A DNA stretch of 64,000 nucleotides from Terrihabitans soli (GTDB taxonomy: Bacteria > Pseudomonadota > Alphaproteobacteria > Rhizobiales > Methylopilaceae). Below the pieces are notes generated by a model. That model was given only the letters and a program-made list of their open reading frames with translations. It did not search any database and was not told the origin of the DNA. Of this stretch, positions 25,045-33,718 are shown piece after piece; position 1 is the stretch's first letter, and each line of letters starts with the position of its first letter. Location: positions 1,206,501 to 1,270,500 of the forward strand of contig NZ_AP023361.1 in assembly GCF_014191545.1 (NCBI RefSeq). The letters run 5' to 3'. Both the position numbers and the translations under genes were made by a program.

Positions 25045-25800
25045 ATGCGCATCGTCGTTCTTGGCGGCACCGGGCTGATCGGCGCGCGCGTCGTCGATCT
25101 GTTGCGCGATGCCGGGCATGAGGTGGTCTCGGCCTCGCCAAGGTCTGGCGTCAACGCCATGACGGGCGACGGCCTTGCCGAGGCCGTGGCCGGAGCGGAA
25201 GTCCTGATCGATGCAATCGATGCGCCGTCGTCCGATGGGGCGGCGGTGCTCGATTTCTTTGTCGCGGTGGCGCGCAATCTGATCGCCGCGGAAGCTGCGG
25301 GCGGCGTGCGCCATCATGTGGCGCTGTCGGTCGTCGGTCTCGACCGGCTGCAGGACAGCGTCTATTTCCGTGCGAAAGCTGCGCAGGAGGCGTTGATCCG
25401 CGCGTCGAAGACGCCGTTTACGGTGGTGCGCTCGACACAGTTTTTCGAGCTCATCGAGCGGCTCCTGGACACGCAATCGAATGCGGATGTCGTTAGGTTA
25501 CCGCCGGCGCAGATGCAGCCGCTCGCCTCAGACGAGCTGGCTGAAGTCATCGCCGATATCGCTCTGCGCGAGCCTCAGAACCGCGTCCTCGAAGTCGCGG
25601 GCCCCGAGCCGGTCTGGTTCGACGAGCTTGCGCGGCAAATCCTCAGCGCCCGTGAAGATCCGCGCGATGTCGTTGCCGATGCGCGATCGCGCTATTTCGG
25701 CGCCGAGCTCGGCTCGCAATCCTTGATGCCCGGCACAAGCCCGCGCCTTTGCCAGAGCAGCGTCCGCGACTGGCTGCGGCAGCTCATTCCCGCCGGCTGA
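25045..25800 (+). CDS. NmrA/atypical-SDR NAD(P)-binding protein (copy 2)
   Basis: 251 aa from ATG 25045. It matches copy 1 closely along its whole length: 'MRIVVLGGTGLIGARVV', 'SASPRSGVNAMTGDGL', 'HHVALSVVGLDRLQDSVYF' and 'AAQEALIRASKTPF'. It diverges most in the C-terminal substrate region. The four-base spacing after the cupin gene indicates an operon. The two copies may act on related substrates. Confidence 0.87.
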   Translation: MRIVVLGGTGLIGARVVDLLRDAGHEVVSASPRSGVNAMTGDGLAEAVAGAEVLIDAIDAPSSDGAAVLDFFVAVARNLIAAEAAGGVRHHVALSVVGLDRLQDSVYFRAKAAQEALIRASKTPFTVVRSTQFFELIERLLDTQSNADVVRLPPAQMQPLASDELAEVIADIALREPQNRVLEVAGPEPVWFDELARQILSAREDPRDVVADARSRYFGAELGSQSLMPGTSPRLCQSSVRDWLRQLIPAG

Positions 25801-25917
25801 GACGCCGGAGCGCCAGCTCACCCTGTCCGCCGGTATGGGTCCGTCTGCCTCTTGACCCAATCGACCGGCCGCCACCGTCAGTCATAGTGGTCCGTAACGT
25901 AATGACAGGAGGCGGGC

Positions 25918-26637
25918 ATGCTGCGCATCGACACGCAGCCCCGGTTGGGGGCTTCGGAATTAACAGGTTTTCTGACGGCGGGCGTCGTTCACGATCTCGG
26001 CAATCTCATCCAGATCGCTTATTCCGCGCTGAACATCATGGCGAACGATCCGAGCATTCGCCGGGCGGGTCTTTCTCCGGTCGTCGACGGCGCCAGGACC
26101 TCGCTCGATCAGGCGGGGGCTCTCGTCCGCCAGACGATTGGCCGTGCGCGTGCCGAGGTCTCCGCTCAGGAAGAGATCAGCCTTCCGGAGTGTCTCACCG
26201 AGATCGAGACGCTGATTGCCGGGACGTGGACTGAACGCGCACGCCTGAATGTCGAAATCGGCGGCGATCTGCCGTTTATCCGCTGCGATCCGCTGGCCTT
26301 GAAGAACGCCGTTCTCAATCTTCTCTTCAATGCGCGCGATGCCATGCCCGATGGCGGCGTCATCCGGCTGAGCGCGGCGGAGGCGGGCGGAGACGGGATC
26401 GAAGTCCGTGTTTCTGACAGCGGTATCGGCATGAAGCCCGAAACGGTCGCCCGCGCCTTCGATCCCTTCTTCACGACAAAGAGCAACGGCATGGGCGGCG
26501 TCGGCCTGCCCATGGTCAAGCGCTTTGCCGAGGAGGCCGGCGGGCGCGTTGTGATCGAAAGCAGTTTCGGCATCGGCACCACCGTCATTCTGCAGATGCC
26601 CGCGATCCGTTCCGGAAATCCCCAACCCAACAGGTAA
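25918..26637 (+). CDS. Soluble orphan histidine kinase without sensor domain
   Basis: 239 aa, cytoplasmic. A degenerate HisKA region near the N terminus has the H box 'GVVHDLGNLIQIAYSAL'. A complete HATPase_c domain follows: N box 'LKNAVLNLLFNARDAMPDGG', G1 'VSDSGIGMKP', F box 'AFDPFFTTKSNGMGGVGLPM' and G2 'GIGTTV'. No PAS, membrane or receiver domain is present. It may phosphorylate a stand-alone regulator such as those encoded at 27794-29506, which are 1-3 kb away on the other strand. The GST gene follows after 5 bp. Confidence 0.87.
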   Translation: MLRIDTQPRLGASELTGFLTAGVVHDLGNLIQIAYSALNIMANDPSIRRAGLSPVVDGARTSLDQAGALVRQTIGRARAEVSAQEEISLPECLTEIETLIAGTWTERARLNVEIGGDLPFIRCDPLALKNAVLNLLFNARDAMPDGGVIRLSAAEAGGDGIEVRVSDSGIGMKPETVARAFDPFFTTKSNGMGGVGLPMVKRFAEEAGGRVVIESSFGIGTTVILQMPAIRSGNPQPNR

Positions 26638-26642
26638 GGACC

Positions 26643-27233
26643 ATGACCATGAAACTCTATTACACGCCCGGAGCCTGCAGCCTTGCCGGCCGCATCGCGC
26701 TCCACGAAGCCAATATTCCCGCCACCTTCGACAAGGTCGATCTCAAGACCAAGAAGACGGAGGAGGGTGCGGATTTTACCGCCGTGAACCCCAAAGGCTA
26801 TGTGCCGGCGCTTGTTCTCGACGGCGGCGAGATGGTGACGGAAAACATCGCCGTCCTGTCCTATATCGCCGATCAGTCGCCTTCGCTCGGCGTCTCCGGC
26901 CCGCTCGGCCGCACCAAGCTCATCGAGATGCTCGCTTTCATCTCGACCGAGATCCACAAAGCGGCAAAACCCTTCTTCAAGCATGCGCCCGATGCCGACA
27001 AGGCGCAGGCGCGCGAGGCCATCGCAAACCGTCTCGACTTCATCGCGAAGAATATGCGCGGCCCGTTCCTGTTCGGTGAGGCCTTCAGCGTCGCCGATGC
27101 CTATCTCTTCGTGAATCTGCGCTGGGCCAGGATGTTCGGCGTTCAGCTTCCGGCGAAGATTTCGGACTATTTCGCTCGCCTGATGGAACGCGGGGCGGTG
27201 CGCACGGCGCTCGCCGAAGAAGGCCTCAGCTGA
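26643..27233 (+). CDS. Glutathione S-transferase, beta-class-like
   Basis: 196 aa. The thioredoxin-fold N domain has 'KLYYTPGACSLAGRIALHEA', with the cysteine characteristic of bacterial beta-class enzymes, and 'VNPKGYVPALVLDGGEMVTENIAVLSYIAD' supplies the glutathione-site cis-Pro and Glu-Asn pair. The C-terminal helical domain includes 'FSVADAYLFVNLRWA'. It conjugates or reduces electrophiles or peroxides with glutathione in the cytoplasm. Confidence 0.9.
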   Translation: MTMKLYYTPGACSLAGRIALHEANIPATFDKVDLKTKKTEEGADFTAVNPKGYVPALVLDGGEMVTENIAVLSYIADQSPSLGVSGPLGRTKLIEMLAFISTEIHKAAKPFFKHAPDADKAQAREAIANRLDFIAKNMRGPFLFGEAFSVADAYLFVNLRWARMFGVQLPAKISDYFARLMERGAVRTALAEEGLS

Positions 27234-27248
27234 AAGAGTGCGCCGGCG

Positions 27249-27692
27249 TCAGCGATAGCCGACGCCGGCGATATAATCGCGCAGGAACTCGTCTTCGATC
27301 TCGGCCTGGTTCCACAATCCTTGCAGCGCGTCCCGCATCGAGACGATGCCGACCGGCCGGTCGGCCGTGTCGAGGATGGGGATGCGTCTGAAATTGCGCG
27401 TTTTCATGACCTGCCACACATCGTGGAGCGGATCGTGCAAACGGCAGCTTGCGACCTCGCGCGTCATGATCGTATCGACCGGCACCTGAAATCCCGAGCC
27501 CGATCTATGCCGGTGAACCTGGGCGACGATATCGGTCTTGGTGATGACGCCGACCATAACGCCCGTTTTGCAGACCACGAGAATATCGGTCTCCGGCGTC
27601 AGCATCAGTTCGGCCGCTTCCGTCAGGAAGGCATGGGACGAAATCTTGGCGAGACGTTTCTGCGCTCGCGGCAGGATCTGTTCGACAAACAA
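27249..27692 (-). CDS. Two-CBS-domain protein
   Basis: 147 aa, start TTG at 27692 with GAGGAG about 8 bases upstream; no ATG is available. Two CBS motifs make one Bateman module: about residues 15-70 ('LVVCKTGVMVGVITKTDIVAQV') and 78-135 ('VDTIMTREVASCRLHDPLHDVWQVM', 'RRIPILDTADRPVGIVSMRDAL'). Such modules bind adenine nucleotides. It is the last gene after the kinase/response-regulator cluster on the same strand, 101 bp after the final regulator. Confidence 0.85.
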   Translation of the reverse strand: MFVEQILPRAQKRLAKISSHAFLTEAAELMLTPETDILVVCKTGVMVGVITKTDIVAQVHRHRSGSGFQVPVDTIMTREVASCRLHDPLHDVWQVMKTRNFRRIPILDTADRPVGIVSMRDALQGLWNQAEIEDEFLRDYIAGVGYR

Positions 27693-27793
27693 ATCGGTCG
27701 CTCCTCATTGACCGAATGAGGATAGGCGACAGTGGCGCATGCCCGACACTATGCCGAGGGCGAGATCGATCTCGCCCGCCGGACAGATCTAGA

Positions 27794-28498
27794 TCAGGCC
27801 GACGCCTGAGGCGGCTCGCGCAGTTCGGCGGGGAGAAGCTCCCAGGTCCTTATCAACTGGCCGACGGAGGTCGCCTCCATCTTCCGCATCACATTGCTGC
27901 GGTGCAGTTTCACCGTGACTTCGCTGATGCCGAGATCGAAGGCGATCTGCTTGTTCAGCCGCCCGCGTGCGACTTCGGCAAAGATCTGCCGTTCGCGATG
28001 CGTCAGCGTCGCGAGTCGGTCGACATGCTTTTTAATGATGATCGATTGCGCCCGCCGTTCGGCATCGAGTGCGATGCCCGAAATCACTGCATCGAGCAGC
28101 GTCTGATCGCGCGCAGGCTTCGTTAGGAAATCGACGGCGCCTGCCTTCATCGCCTGGACGGTCATTGGAATATCGCCATGGCCGGTCAGAAAGATGATGG
28201 GTTTGGGATTGTCGCTTTCCGTCAGATGCCGTTGGAGATCGAGCCCGCTTGTTCCGGGCATTCTGACATCGAGGATGAGGCAGCCGGGCCGGTCGAGAAC
28301 GCCGGCGTCGAGAAGCTCGCGGGTCGATGCGAAGGCGACGGGATTGAGGCCGGCGGAGAGAAGAAGCTCCGACAGACCTTCGCGTACCGCCTCATCGTCG
28401 TCGACGATGATGACGAGCGGTTCGCGCTCGTCGTTCTTCCATCGAAGAGAGTTTTGCTGCGGTTTTCGAGAGAGCAGCTCGTTATGCGTCATGGCCAT
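27794..28498 (-). CDS. FixJ-type response regulator (REC + LuxR helix-turn-helix)
   Basis: 234 aa. A receiver domain (about 27-145) has the acidic pocket 'VDDDEAVRE', phospho-acceptor Asp77 in '[13 protein letters not shown]', '[10 protein letters not shown]' and Lys in '[10 protein letters not shown]'. The C-terminal HTH is '[36 protein letters not shown]', as in FixJ/NodW. A 25-residue N-terminal extension is not part of the receiver. It overlaps the preceding single-domain receiver gene by 17 bp. Confidence 0.9.
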   Translation of the reverse strand: [234 protein letters not shown]

Positions 28499-28871
28499 CC
28501 CCCTGTTTGCGATTTTGTAAGGCGTCGTTCAGAGCCGAAAGCAAAGCGCTTCCGTCGAACGGCTTGCGGAAAAGATCGCGAATTCCCTGAGTTCTCTGCT
28601 GATCGGCAATTTCATGGCGCCCGGTGATGAGAAAGACCGGCATTTTCGGGCGGCTTCTGCCGACGCGGTCGCGCAGCTCGAGCCCGTCGATGTCGGGCAT
28701 GCCGATATCGGTGATAAGGAGATCGACATCCGACCAGTCGCTGGCAAGAAACGCCTTGGCCGAGGAAAACGGGCGCACCGAATAGCCCGCGGAATCGAGA
28801 AGATCGTCCAGCGATTCAAGCAATCTCGTATCGTCATCGACAACTGCCACCACGAATTTGTCCTTGCTCAC
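28482..28871 (-). CDS. Single-domain response regulator (CheY-like)
   Basis: 129 aa receiver only: 'VAVVDDDTRLLESLDDLL', phospho-acceptor in 'DLLITDIGMPDIDG', 'FLITGRHE' and 'LFRKPFDGSALL'. It has no output domain, so it acts by protein contact or as a phosphate sink or relay. It lies between two FixJ-type regulators with overlapping ends (ATGA with the gene upstream, 17 bp with the gene downstream), so all three are translated from one message with the large kinase. Confidence 0.88.
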   Translation of the reverse strand: MSKDKFVVAVVDDDTRLLESLDDLLDSAGYSVRPFSSAKAFLASDWSDVDLLITDIGMPDIDGLELRDRVGRSRPKMPVFLITGRHEIADQQRTQGIRDLFRKPFDGSALLSALNDALQNRKQGDGHDA

Positions 28872-29506
28872 TCGTTTGGTTCTCCCGATCGGCGAGAGTG
28901 AGAACCGGTTATTCCCAATCTGCCGGCGATACGCACAAGGTCGGCAAGAGAAGACGCGGCCATTTTCTGCATTACATTGCGTCGGTGAATCTGCAGGGTG
29001 ACCTCGCTGATCCCAAGTTCGGCGGCGGCCTGTTTGTTCATCAGGCCGGAGACGACGAGCGGCAGCACGTCGCGCTCGCGCGGGGTGAGGCTGAGATAGC
29101 GCTTTTCGATCGCGCCGCGTTCGGCGCGTTCGGAGCGCGTTTTTTCGTCCTCGGTGAGAGCCGTGCGGATGATCGCCATCAGATCGTCTTCGCTGAACGG
29201 CTTGGTCAGGAAGTCGATGGCGCCTCGTTTGATCGCGCGCACGGAAGAGGGAATGTCGCCGTGCCCGGTGATGAAGACGATAGGCGGATGATCGCCCTCG
29301 GCGATCTGCTTTTGCAGCTCAAGGCCGTTAATGTCCGGCAGTTCCACATCGAGGATAAGGCAGGCGGGTCCCTCGGGCTTTGCAGCCCGCATATACTCGC
29401 CGGCCGAACCGAAGGTCACGGCCTGCATGCCGTGAGAGGCGATGAGATCGCTCAACGCTTCTCTTATGCCGACATCGTCATCGACGATAAGCACGGTTGC
29501 GGTCAT
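28868..29506 (-). CDS. FixJ-type response regulator (REC + LuxR helix-turn-helix)
   Basis: 212 aa from ATG 29506 (MTATVLIVDDDVGIRE); an upstream in-frame ATG at 29578 would add 24 residues of no known domain. The phospho-acceptor is Asp53 in 'CLILDVELPDING', followed by 'FITGHGDIPSSVRAIKRGAIDFLTKPF' and the DNA-binding part 'LTPRERDVLPLVVSGLMNKQAAAELGISEVTLQIHR'. The helix-turn-helix resembles that of the 27794 regulator, so the two may share target sites. It directly follows the MASE1/PAS kinase gene. Confidence 0.9.
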   Translation of the reverse strand: MTATVLIVDDDVGIREALSDLIASHGMQAVTFGSAGEYMRAAKPEGPACLILDVELPDINGLELQKQIAEGDHPPIVFITGHGDIPSSVRAIKRGAIDFLTKPFSEDDLMAIIRTALTEDEKTRSERAERGAIEKRYLSLTPRERDVLPLVVSGLMNKQAAAELGISEVTLQIHRRNVMQKMAASSLADLVRIAGRLGITGSHSRRSGEPNE

Positions 29507-29643
29507 GACGTCATTTCCCAGCCGCCCGGTAATCCCCCTCGGGCCGACGACGAATCCACTCGAATAAGCATGCCGCACTCTATCCCGGCATTGGCCGCCC
29601 GTACCTCATGGATATCCATATATTGCCCCGCCCGGACCGGCGT

Positions 29644-32600
29644 TTAGGCCCCCGCCGCCGGCTCCTCGGCCGTCAGGGGAAGGGTAAAAGCAACGGTTGC
29701 GCCGCGCGTGTCGTTATTGGTCATCCAGAGGCGGCCGCCATGGGATTCGACGATCGACCGGCAGATGGCCAGCCCCATGCCCATGCCGTTGGGCTTGGTG
29801 GTGAAGAAGGGCTCGAAGGCCCGCTCGGTGTCGTTGAAGCCGGTGCCGTGATCGCAGACCTCGACCCGGATGGCGTCCGACCCGTCGCGGGTTGAGCTTA
29901 TGTGCAGCGAGCGCGCATCGGCGGCGGAGGCGTCCATCGCCTCGATGCCGTTGCGGATCAGATTGGCGAACACCTGCTGCACCTGGACGCGGTCGAGCGC
30001 AATCAGCGGCAGATCGGGGTCGAGGCGCGTCTCGATGCGGATCTCCTTGCCGCCGACCTCGTCTGCCATCAGGCGGCAGACTTCGCGGATGAGGCGGTTG
30101 ATGTCCTCCGACGACCTGATATGCGTCGACTGGCGGAAGAGGGCGCGGATGCGGCTGATGACGTCTGCCGCCGAATTGGCATCGCGGACGATGCGCTCGG
30201 CGGTGATTTTGGCGCGCTCGATATTGGCGGGTTCGGCCCCGAGCCAGCGCTGGCAGGCATGCGAGTTCGCGACGATGGCGGCAAGCGGCTGGTTGATCTC
30301 ATGGGCGATGGAGGCCGAGAGTTCGGACAGGCTCGCGGCCTGCGCGGCGCGGGCGAGATTTTCCTGGGCGAGGCGCAGATTTTCCTGCGCGCGCATCTCG
30401 GCGTCGATATCGAAGCACACGCCGTTCCATTGCACGATCTCGCCTGCGGCATTGCGCATCGCGGCGGTACGAGTCTCGACCCAGCGATAGGTGCCGTCGA
30501 AGCGGCGCAGCCGGTGCCGGAGCGCATAAGGTTCGCCGGTCGCCAGTGAATACATGTATTTCTCTTTGACAGCGGCAAGATCGTCCGGGTGGATGATGTC
30601 GTCGAGCGTGGAATCGAGCCGCGTCTTTCCGCTGTCGTCCTTATCTTCGAGATTGAAGCCGAGATATTCGGAAAGCTGCCGGCTGCGATAGATCGGCTTG
30701 CCGTCCGGCGCCGCGCAATAGATCAGCGCCGGCAGCGTTTCGACGAGCAGCGAGAGTTCGCGTTCGCGGGCGCGGAGCGATTCCTGGGCGGTCACGAGGT
30801 CGTGGATGTCGACGCTGACGCCATACCAGATGACGATATTGCCGTTCTCGTCACGCAGCGGCTCGGCGCGCGTTTCGGTCCAGCGGTAGGAGCCGTCGCG
30901 CCGGATATGCCGGTAATGGGCGAAATAGGGCGTGCCGGTTTCGAACGCATGGGTGCGCACCCGCGCCCGCATCTCCTCGTCGTCGGGGTGGATGACGCCG
31001 CGCGGAAACGCCGGCGATGCGCCGCCGGCGGTAAAATCCTCAAGCGTCGCGCCGGTGACGTCGGTATAGCGCTTGTTGATATAAATCGGCGTGCCGTTTG
31101 GGTTCGCCGTCCAGATGAGAGCGGGCACCGCATCGATCATCTGCTCGAGTTGCTTTTTGCTGGTGCGCAGTTCTTCCTGCGCTTTCATTTCCTCGTCGAT
31201 ATCGATCGAGATCGCATACCAGTGCGTGATCTCGCCATGCTGGTTGCGCACGGGCTCGCCGCGGCCGTCGACCCAGCTGTAGGAGCCGTCGGGCCGGCGG
31301 AAGCGATATTTCATCGCATAGCTTTCGCCGGTGTTGATCGAGTTCTGAACCGTCGCCATCAGACGGTCCGCGTCCTCGGGATGGACTAGCGTCTGAATGG
31401 CCGCCGCGCGCATGGACCGGTTCGCTGCATCGAGATCGTTGAGGTCGAGACCGCAGAAATCGACCAGCCTTTTATTGAAGAAGGTCGGCTCGCCCTCTGC
31501 CGACAGGCGCCGGATGTGAACCGGAACGAGGTTCACGATCTGAGACAGCTCGTGCTCGCGTTCGCGCAGCGCGCTTTCGGTGCGCTTGAGGTCGGTCAGA
31601 TCGAGAATGTAGGCGACACCCTGCCGGGACTGACCCTCGAAACAGGCCGCGCCGATCAAGACCGGCACGCGGCTGCCGTCTTTCCTGAAATATTCCTTCT
31701 CGCGGGCCTGCATCTTGCCCGTCGCCGCAAGTTCCTCCGCTTCCTCGCGGGCATGCACGTCCTGCCATTCCGGCGGCGTCATATCGATCCATCGGATCCC
31801 GTTCTCAACGTCTTTGCGCTCGTACTGGACCATGCGGAGAAACGCGTCATTGGCGTCGATGATTGTGCCGTCGAGATCCCATTGCACGATCCCGATAATG
31901 TCTGAATCGACCAGCCGCCGGATTTTTGCTTCGCGCTCGCGCAGGGCAGAGATCGCCTGCTGATGCTGGCGCGAGAGCGCGGCGACGATGAGCGCGGAAA
32001 AGGCCGAGACCGCGAGAAAGATCTGCAGCATCACCTGCTTTTCGCGCTGCGAGGCCGCATCGCCGACAAAATGGCTGTAGCCCGAGACGGTCAGCACAAG
32101 CGTGATCAGCGCGAGCAGGATCAGCGCGACCGCAACGCCCTTGAATTCGAAACGCACCGCAGCCCAGAGCAGCGGCGGCATGATCAGATAGGCAAAGCCC
32201 TCATAACCGGTCAGCGACAGCGCGGCGACGCACAGAAAGATGACCGCCAGAACGCCGCCTTCCATCAGACGTGCGGGGGAGATTTTGTCCCTGCCGCGCC
32301 AGTGTTGAATAACGACCAAAGTGAGAGGAGCGATCAGCAGAATGCCCGTGGCGTCGCCGATCCAGAACATCGGCCATACGCCGGCAAAGGTCTGGTCTTT
32401 GATGCTGAAGGCCGCAAGCGTTGCGCTGCCGATCGTTGCACTGACGAGCGGCGCCGTTCCGGCGCCGAACACGAGGAAAGCGAGAACGTCGCGCAGGGTC
32501 TCGAGCCGCAGCGGCCGTCCGCAGAATCGTGTGATCAGCAGGGCGCCGGTCATGGCTCCCGCGGCGTTGCCGGCATAGATGAGGGCGCCCGCAGCCCAGG

Positions 32601-32841
32601 GGCTGCCGAACCAGATCGCCTGCGCCGTCATCTCCGCCAGAAATCCGGCAAGGATCCACCAGGGCCAGCTGCGGCGCTCGGTCAGGATCAGCGTTGCAAG
32701 GAAAACGCCGCCGGGCGGCCAGATCGAGACGGTGATCCCGGGGACGATGACGAACGCCTGGGCGAACCCGCAGCCCAGGAAATAGGCCGCATAGAAGAGC
32801 CCCAGATATTGCAGCGGGGGCCGGTGTGACCAGACGCCCAT
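29644..32841 (-). CDS. MASE1 sensor kinase with four PAS domains
   Basis: 1065 aa. Residues about 10-300 form a multi-helix MASE1 membrane sensor ('VPGITVSIWPPGGVFLATLIL'). Four PAS/PAC modules follow (about 315-430, 435-560, 565-690, 695-825), with PAC signatures such as 'RFRRPDGSYSWVDGRGEPVRN'. Then come HisKA with 'SIAHEINQPLAAIVANSHA' (histidine near residue 843) and HATPase_c with 'NLIRNGIEAMDA' and 'FEPFFTTKPNGMGMGLAI'. This FixL-like kinase class controls regulators such as the three encoded downstream on the same strand. The stimulus (redox, light or small molecule) cannot be read; no heme-PAS histidine pattern is obvious. Confidence 0.9.
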   Translation of the reverse strand: MGVWSHRPPLQYLGLFYAAYFLGCGFAQAFVIVPGITVSIWPPGGVFLATLILTERRSWPWWILAGFLAEMTAQAIWFGSPWAAGALIYAGNAAGAMTGALLITRFCGRPLRLETLRDVLAFLVFGAGTAPLVSATIGSATLAAFSIKDQTFAGVWPMFWIGDATGILLIAPLTLVVIQHWRGRDKISPARLMEGGVLAVIFLCVAALSLTGYEGFAYLIMPPLLWAAVRFEFKGVAVALILLALITLVLTVSGYSHFVGDAASQREKQVMLQIFLAVSAFSALIVAALSRQHQQAISALREREAKIRRLVDSDIIGIVQWDLDGTIIDANDAFLRMVQYERKDVENGIRWIDMTPPEWQDVHAREEAEELAATGKMQAREKEYFRKDGSRVPVLIGAACFEGQSRQGVAYILDLTDLKRTESALREREHELSQIVNLVPVHIRRLSAEGEPTFFNKRLVDFCGLDLNDLDAANRSMRAAAIQTLVHPEDADRLMATVQNSINTGESYAMKYRFRRPDGSYSWVDGRGEPVRNQHGEITHWYAISIDIDEEMKAQEELRTSKKQLEQMIDAVPALIWTANPNGTPIYINKRYTDVTGATLEDFTAGGASPAFPRGVIHPDDEEMRARVRTHAFETGTPYFAHYRHIRRDGSYRWTETRAEPLRDENGNIVIWYGVSVDIHDLVTAQESLRARERELSLLVETLPALIYCAAPDGKPIYRSRQLSEYLGFNLEDKDDSGKTRLDSTLDDIIHPDDLAAVKEKYMYSLATGEPYALRHRLRRFDGTYRWVETRTAAMRNAAGEIVQWNGVCFDIDAEMRAQENLRLAQENLARAAQAASLSELSASIAHEINQPLAAIVANSHACQRWLGAEPANIERAKITAERIVRDANSAADVISRIRALFRQSTHIRSSEDINRLIREVCRLMADEVGGKEIRIETRLDPDLPLIALDRVQVQQVFANLIRNGIEAMDASAADARSLHISSTRDGSDAIRVEVCDHGTGFNDTERAFEPFFTTKPNGMGMGLAICRSIVESHGGRLWMTNNDTRGATVAFTLPLTAEEPAAGA

Positions 32842-33085
32842 TCTCGAAATGCTCCTATCGGACGAACACGCCTGTTCCCCGCGCCAGGGCGAGGGAACGC
32901 GGCGGCCAGCCTATGTCATCTGTTCCTTTTGGCACCTAATAGAAAACTATTAGGCCTTCCATCCTCCTTGAGGCGCGGCCGGCCTGTACTTTCGGGGAGG
33001 GAGCGGGCCCCGGCGGCGCGGAGATCGAGCCTGCTCCGGTCCGCCCTTGACCTTCGCCGCCAAATCACGGCCCACGGACACTGTG
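32842..33085. promoter_or_regulatory. Upstream region of the kinase operon with perfect palindrome
   Basis: It contains CCTAATAG (32935-32942), AAAA, then CTATTAGG (32947-32954), an 8-bp perfect inverted repeat about 95 bp upstream of the kinase start. The dyad size fits a dimeric FixJ/NarL-type regulator site and could mediate autoregulation by the operon's own regulators. Otherwise no gene is seen. Confidence 0.4.
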
Positions 33086-33185
33086 CCTCATGGTGAGGAG
33101 CGAGGCGCAGCCTCGCGTCTCGAACCATGGGCCGGATTTGCAGCCGATCCTTCGAGACGCGCCTTTGGCGCTCCTCAGGATGAGG
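33086..33185. repeat. Intergenic inverted-repeat element of Bradyrhizobiaceae type
   Basis: The element begins CCTCATGGTGAGGAGC and ends GCTCCTCAGGATGAGG, with internal dyads (GGCGCAGCC, GTCTCGAACC against ATCCTTCGAGAC). From memory this matches an abundant intergenic palindromic element in Bradyrhizobium/Rhodopseudomonas-type genomes. It is probably a non-autonomous dispersed repeat with hairpin-forming potential. Confidence 0.75.
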
Positions 33186-33221
33186 CAGTGCAAACCTCAC
33201 TTCACAACACACGGAATTCAC

Positions 33222-33617
33222 ATGCCCGCTTTGACCAATCCGCGTCACGAACTGTTCGTGCAGAAACTTTCCGAAGGCATGGGCCAGCGCGCGGCCTATT
33301 CGGCGGCCGGCTACAGCCTCTGCGCGTCCGCCGCTTCCGCCCTGATCCGCAAACCCGACATCGTCGCGCGCCGCGCCGAACTGCTCGAAGAACTGGCGAT
33401 ACAAACCGGCGTGACGGCAGGGAAACTCATCGCAAAAGCCGAAGCCGCACGCGTGCTCGCGATGGACACGGAGCAGCCCGCCGCCGCCATCGCCGCCATC
33501 AAGGAGATCGGCATCCTCGCCGGCGTCCGCGTCGAAAAACGCTCAAGCACGACGCGCACGGTGAAGGAGCTGTCGGATGAGGAACTGATGGCCATTGTGG
33601 CGGGCGCGGCGCACTGA
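33222..33617 (+). CDS. Terminase small-subunit-like protein (orphan)
   Basis: 131 aa from ATG 33222. The N-terminal half 'LTNPRHELFVQKLSEGMGQRAAYSAAGYS' followed by 'SALIRKPDIVARRAELLEEL' is the helix-turn-helix DNA-recognition pattern of phage terminase small subunits. Residues 90-131 form a helical oligomerisation-like region. No large subunit, portal or other phage gene is nearby, so it is a prophage remnant or a domesticated DNA-binding protein. It follows a dispersed repeat and precedes another palindromic element. Confidence 0.72.
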   Translation: MPALTNPRHELFVQKLSEGMGQRAAYSAAGYSLCASAASALIRKPDIVARRAELLEELAIQTGVTAGKLIAKAEAARVLAMDTEQPAAAIAAIKEIGILAGVRVEKRSSTTRTVKELSDEELMAIVAGAAH

Positions 33618-33618
33618 C

Positions 33619-33682
33619 TCCCCCTCTACCGTTCACGGGAGAGAGCCGACTCATCGCGTTAGCGACGAGCGGCGAGAGGGGG
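33619..33682. repeat. Imperfect palindromic intergenic element
   Basis: CCCCCTCT at 33620-33627 is complementary to AGAGGGGG at 33675-33682, with inner partial complementarity, directly after the stop of the terminase-like gene. No T-run follows, so it is more like a short dispersed palindromic element than a terminator. Confidence 0.4.
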
Positions 33683-33718
33683 CGTGGAGCGGAATCTGAA
33701 CGCGGAAACACCCAGAGT

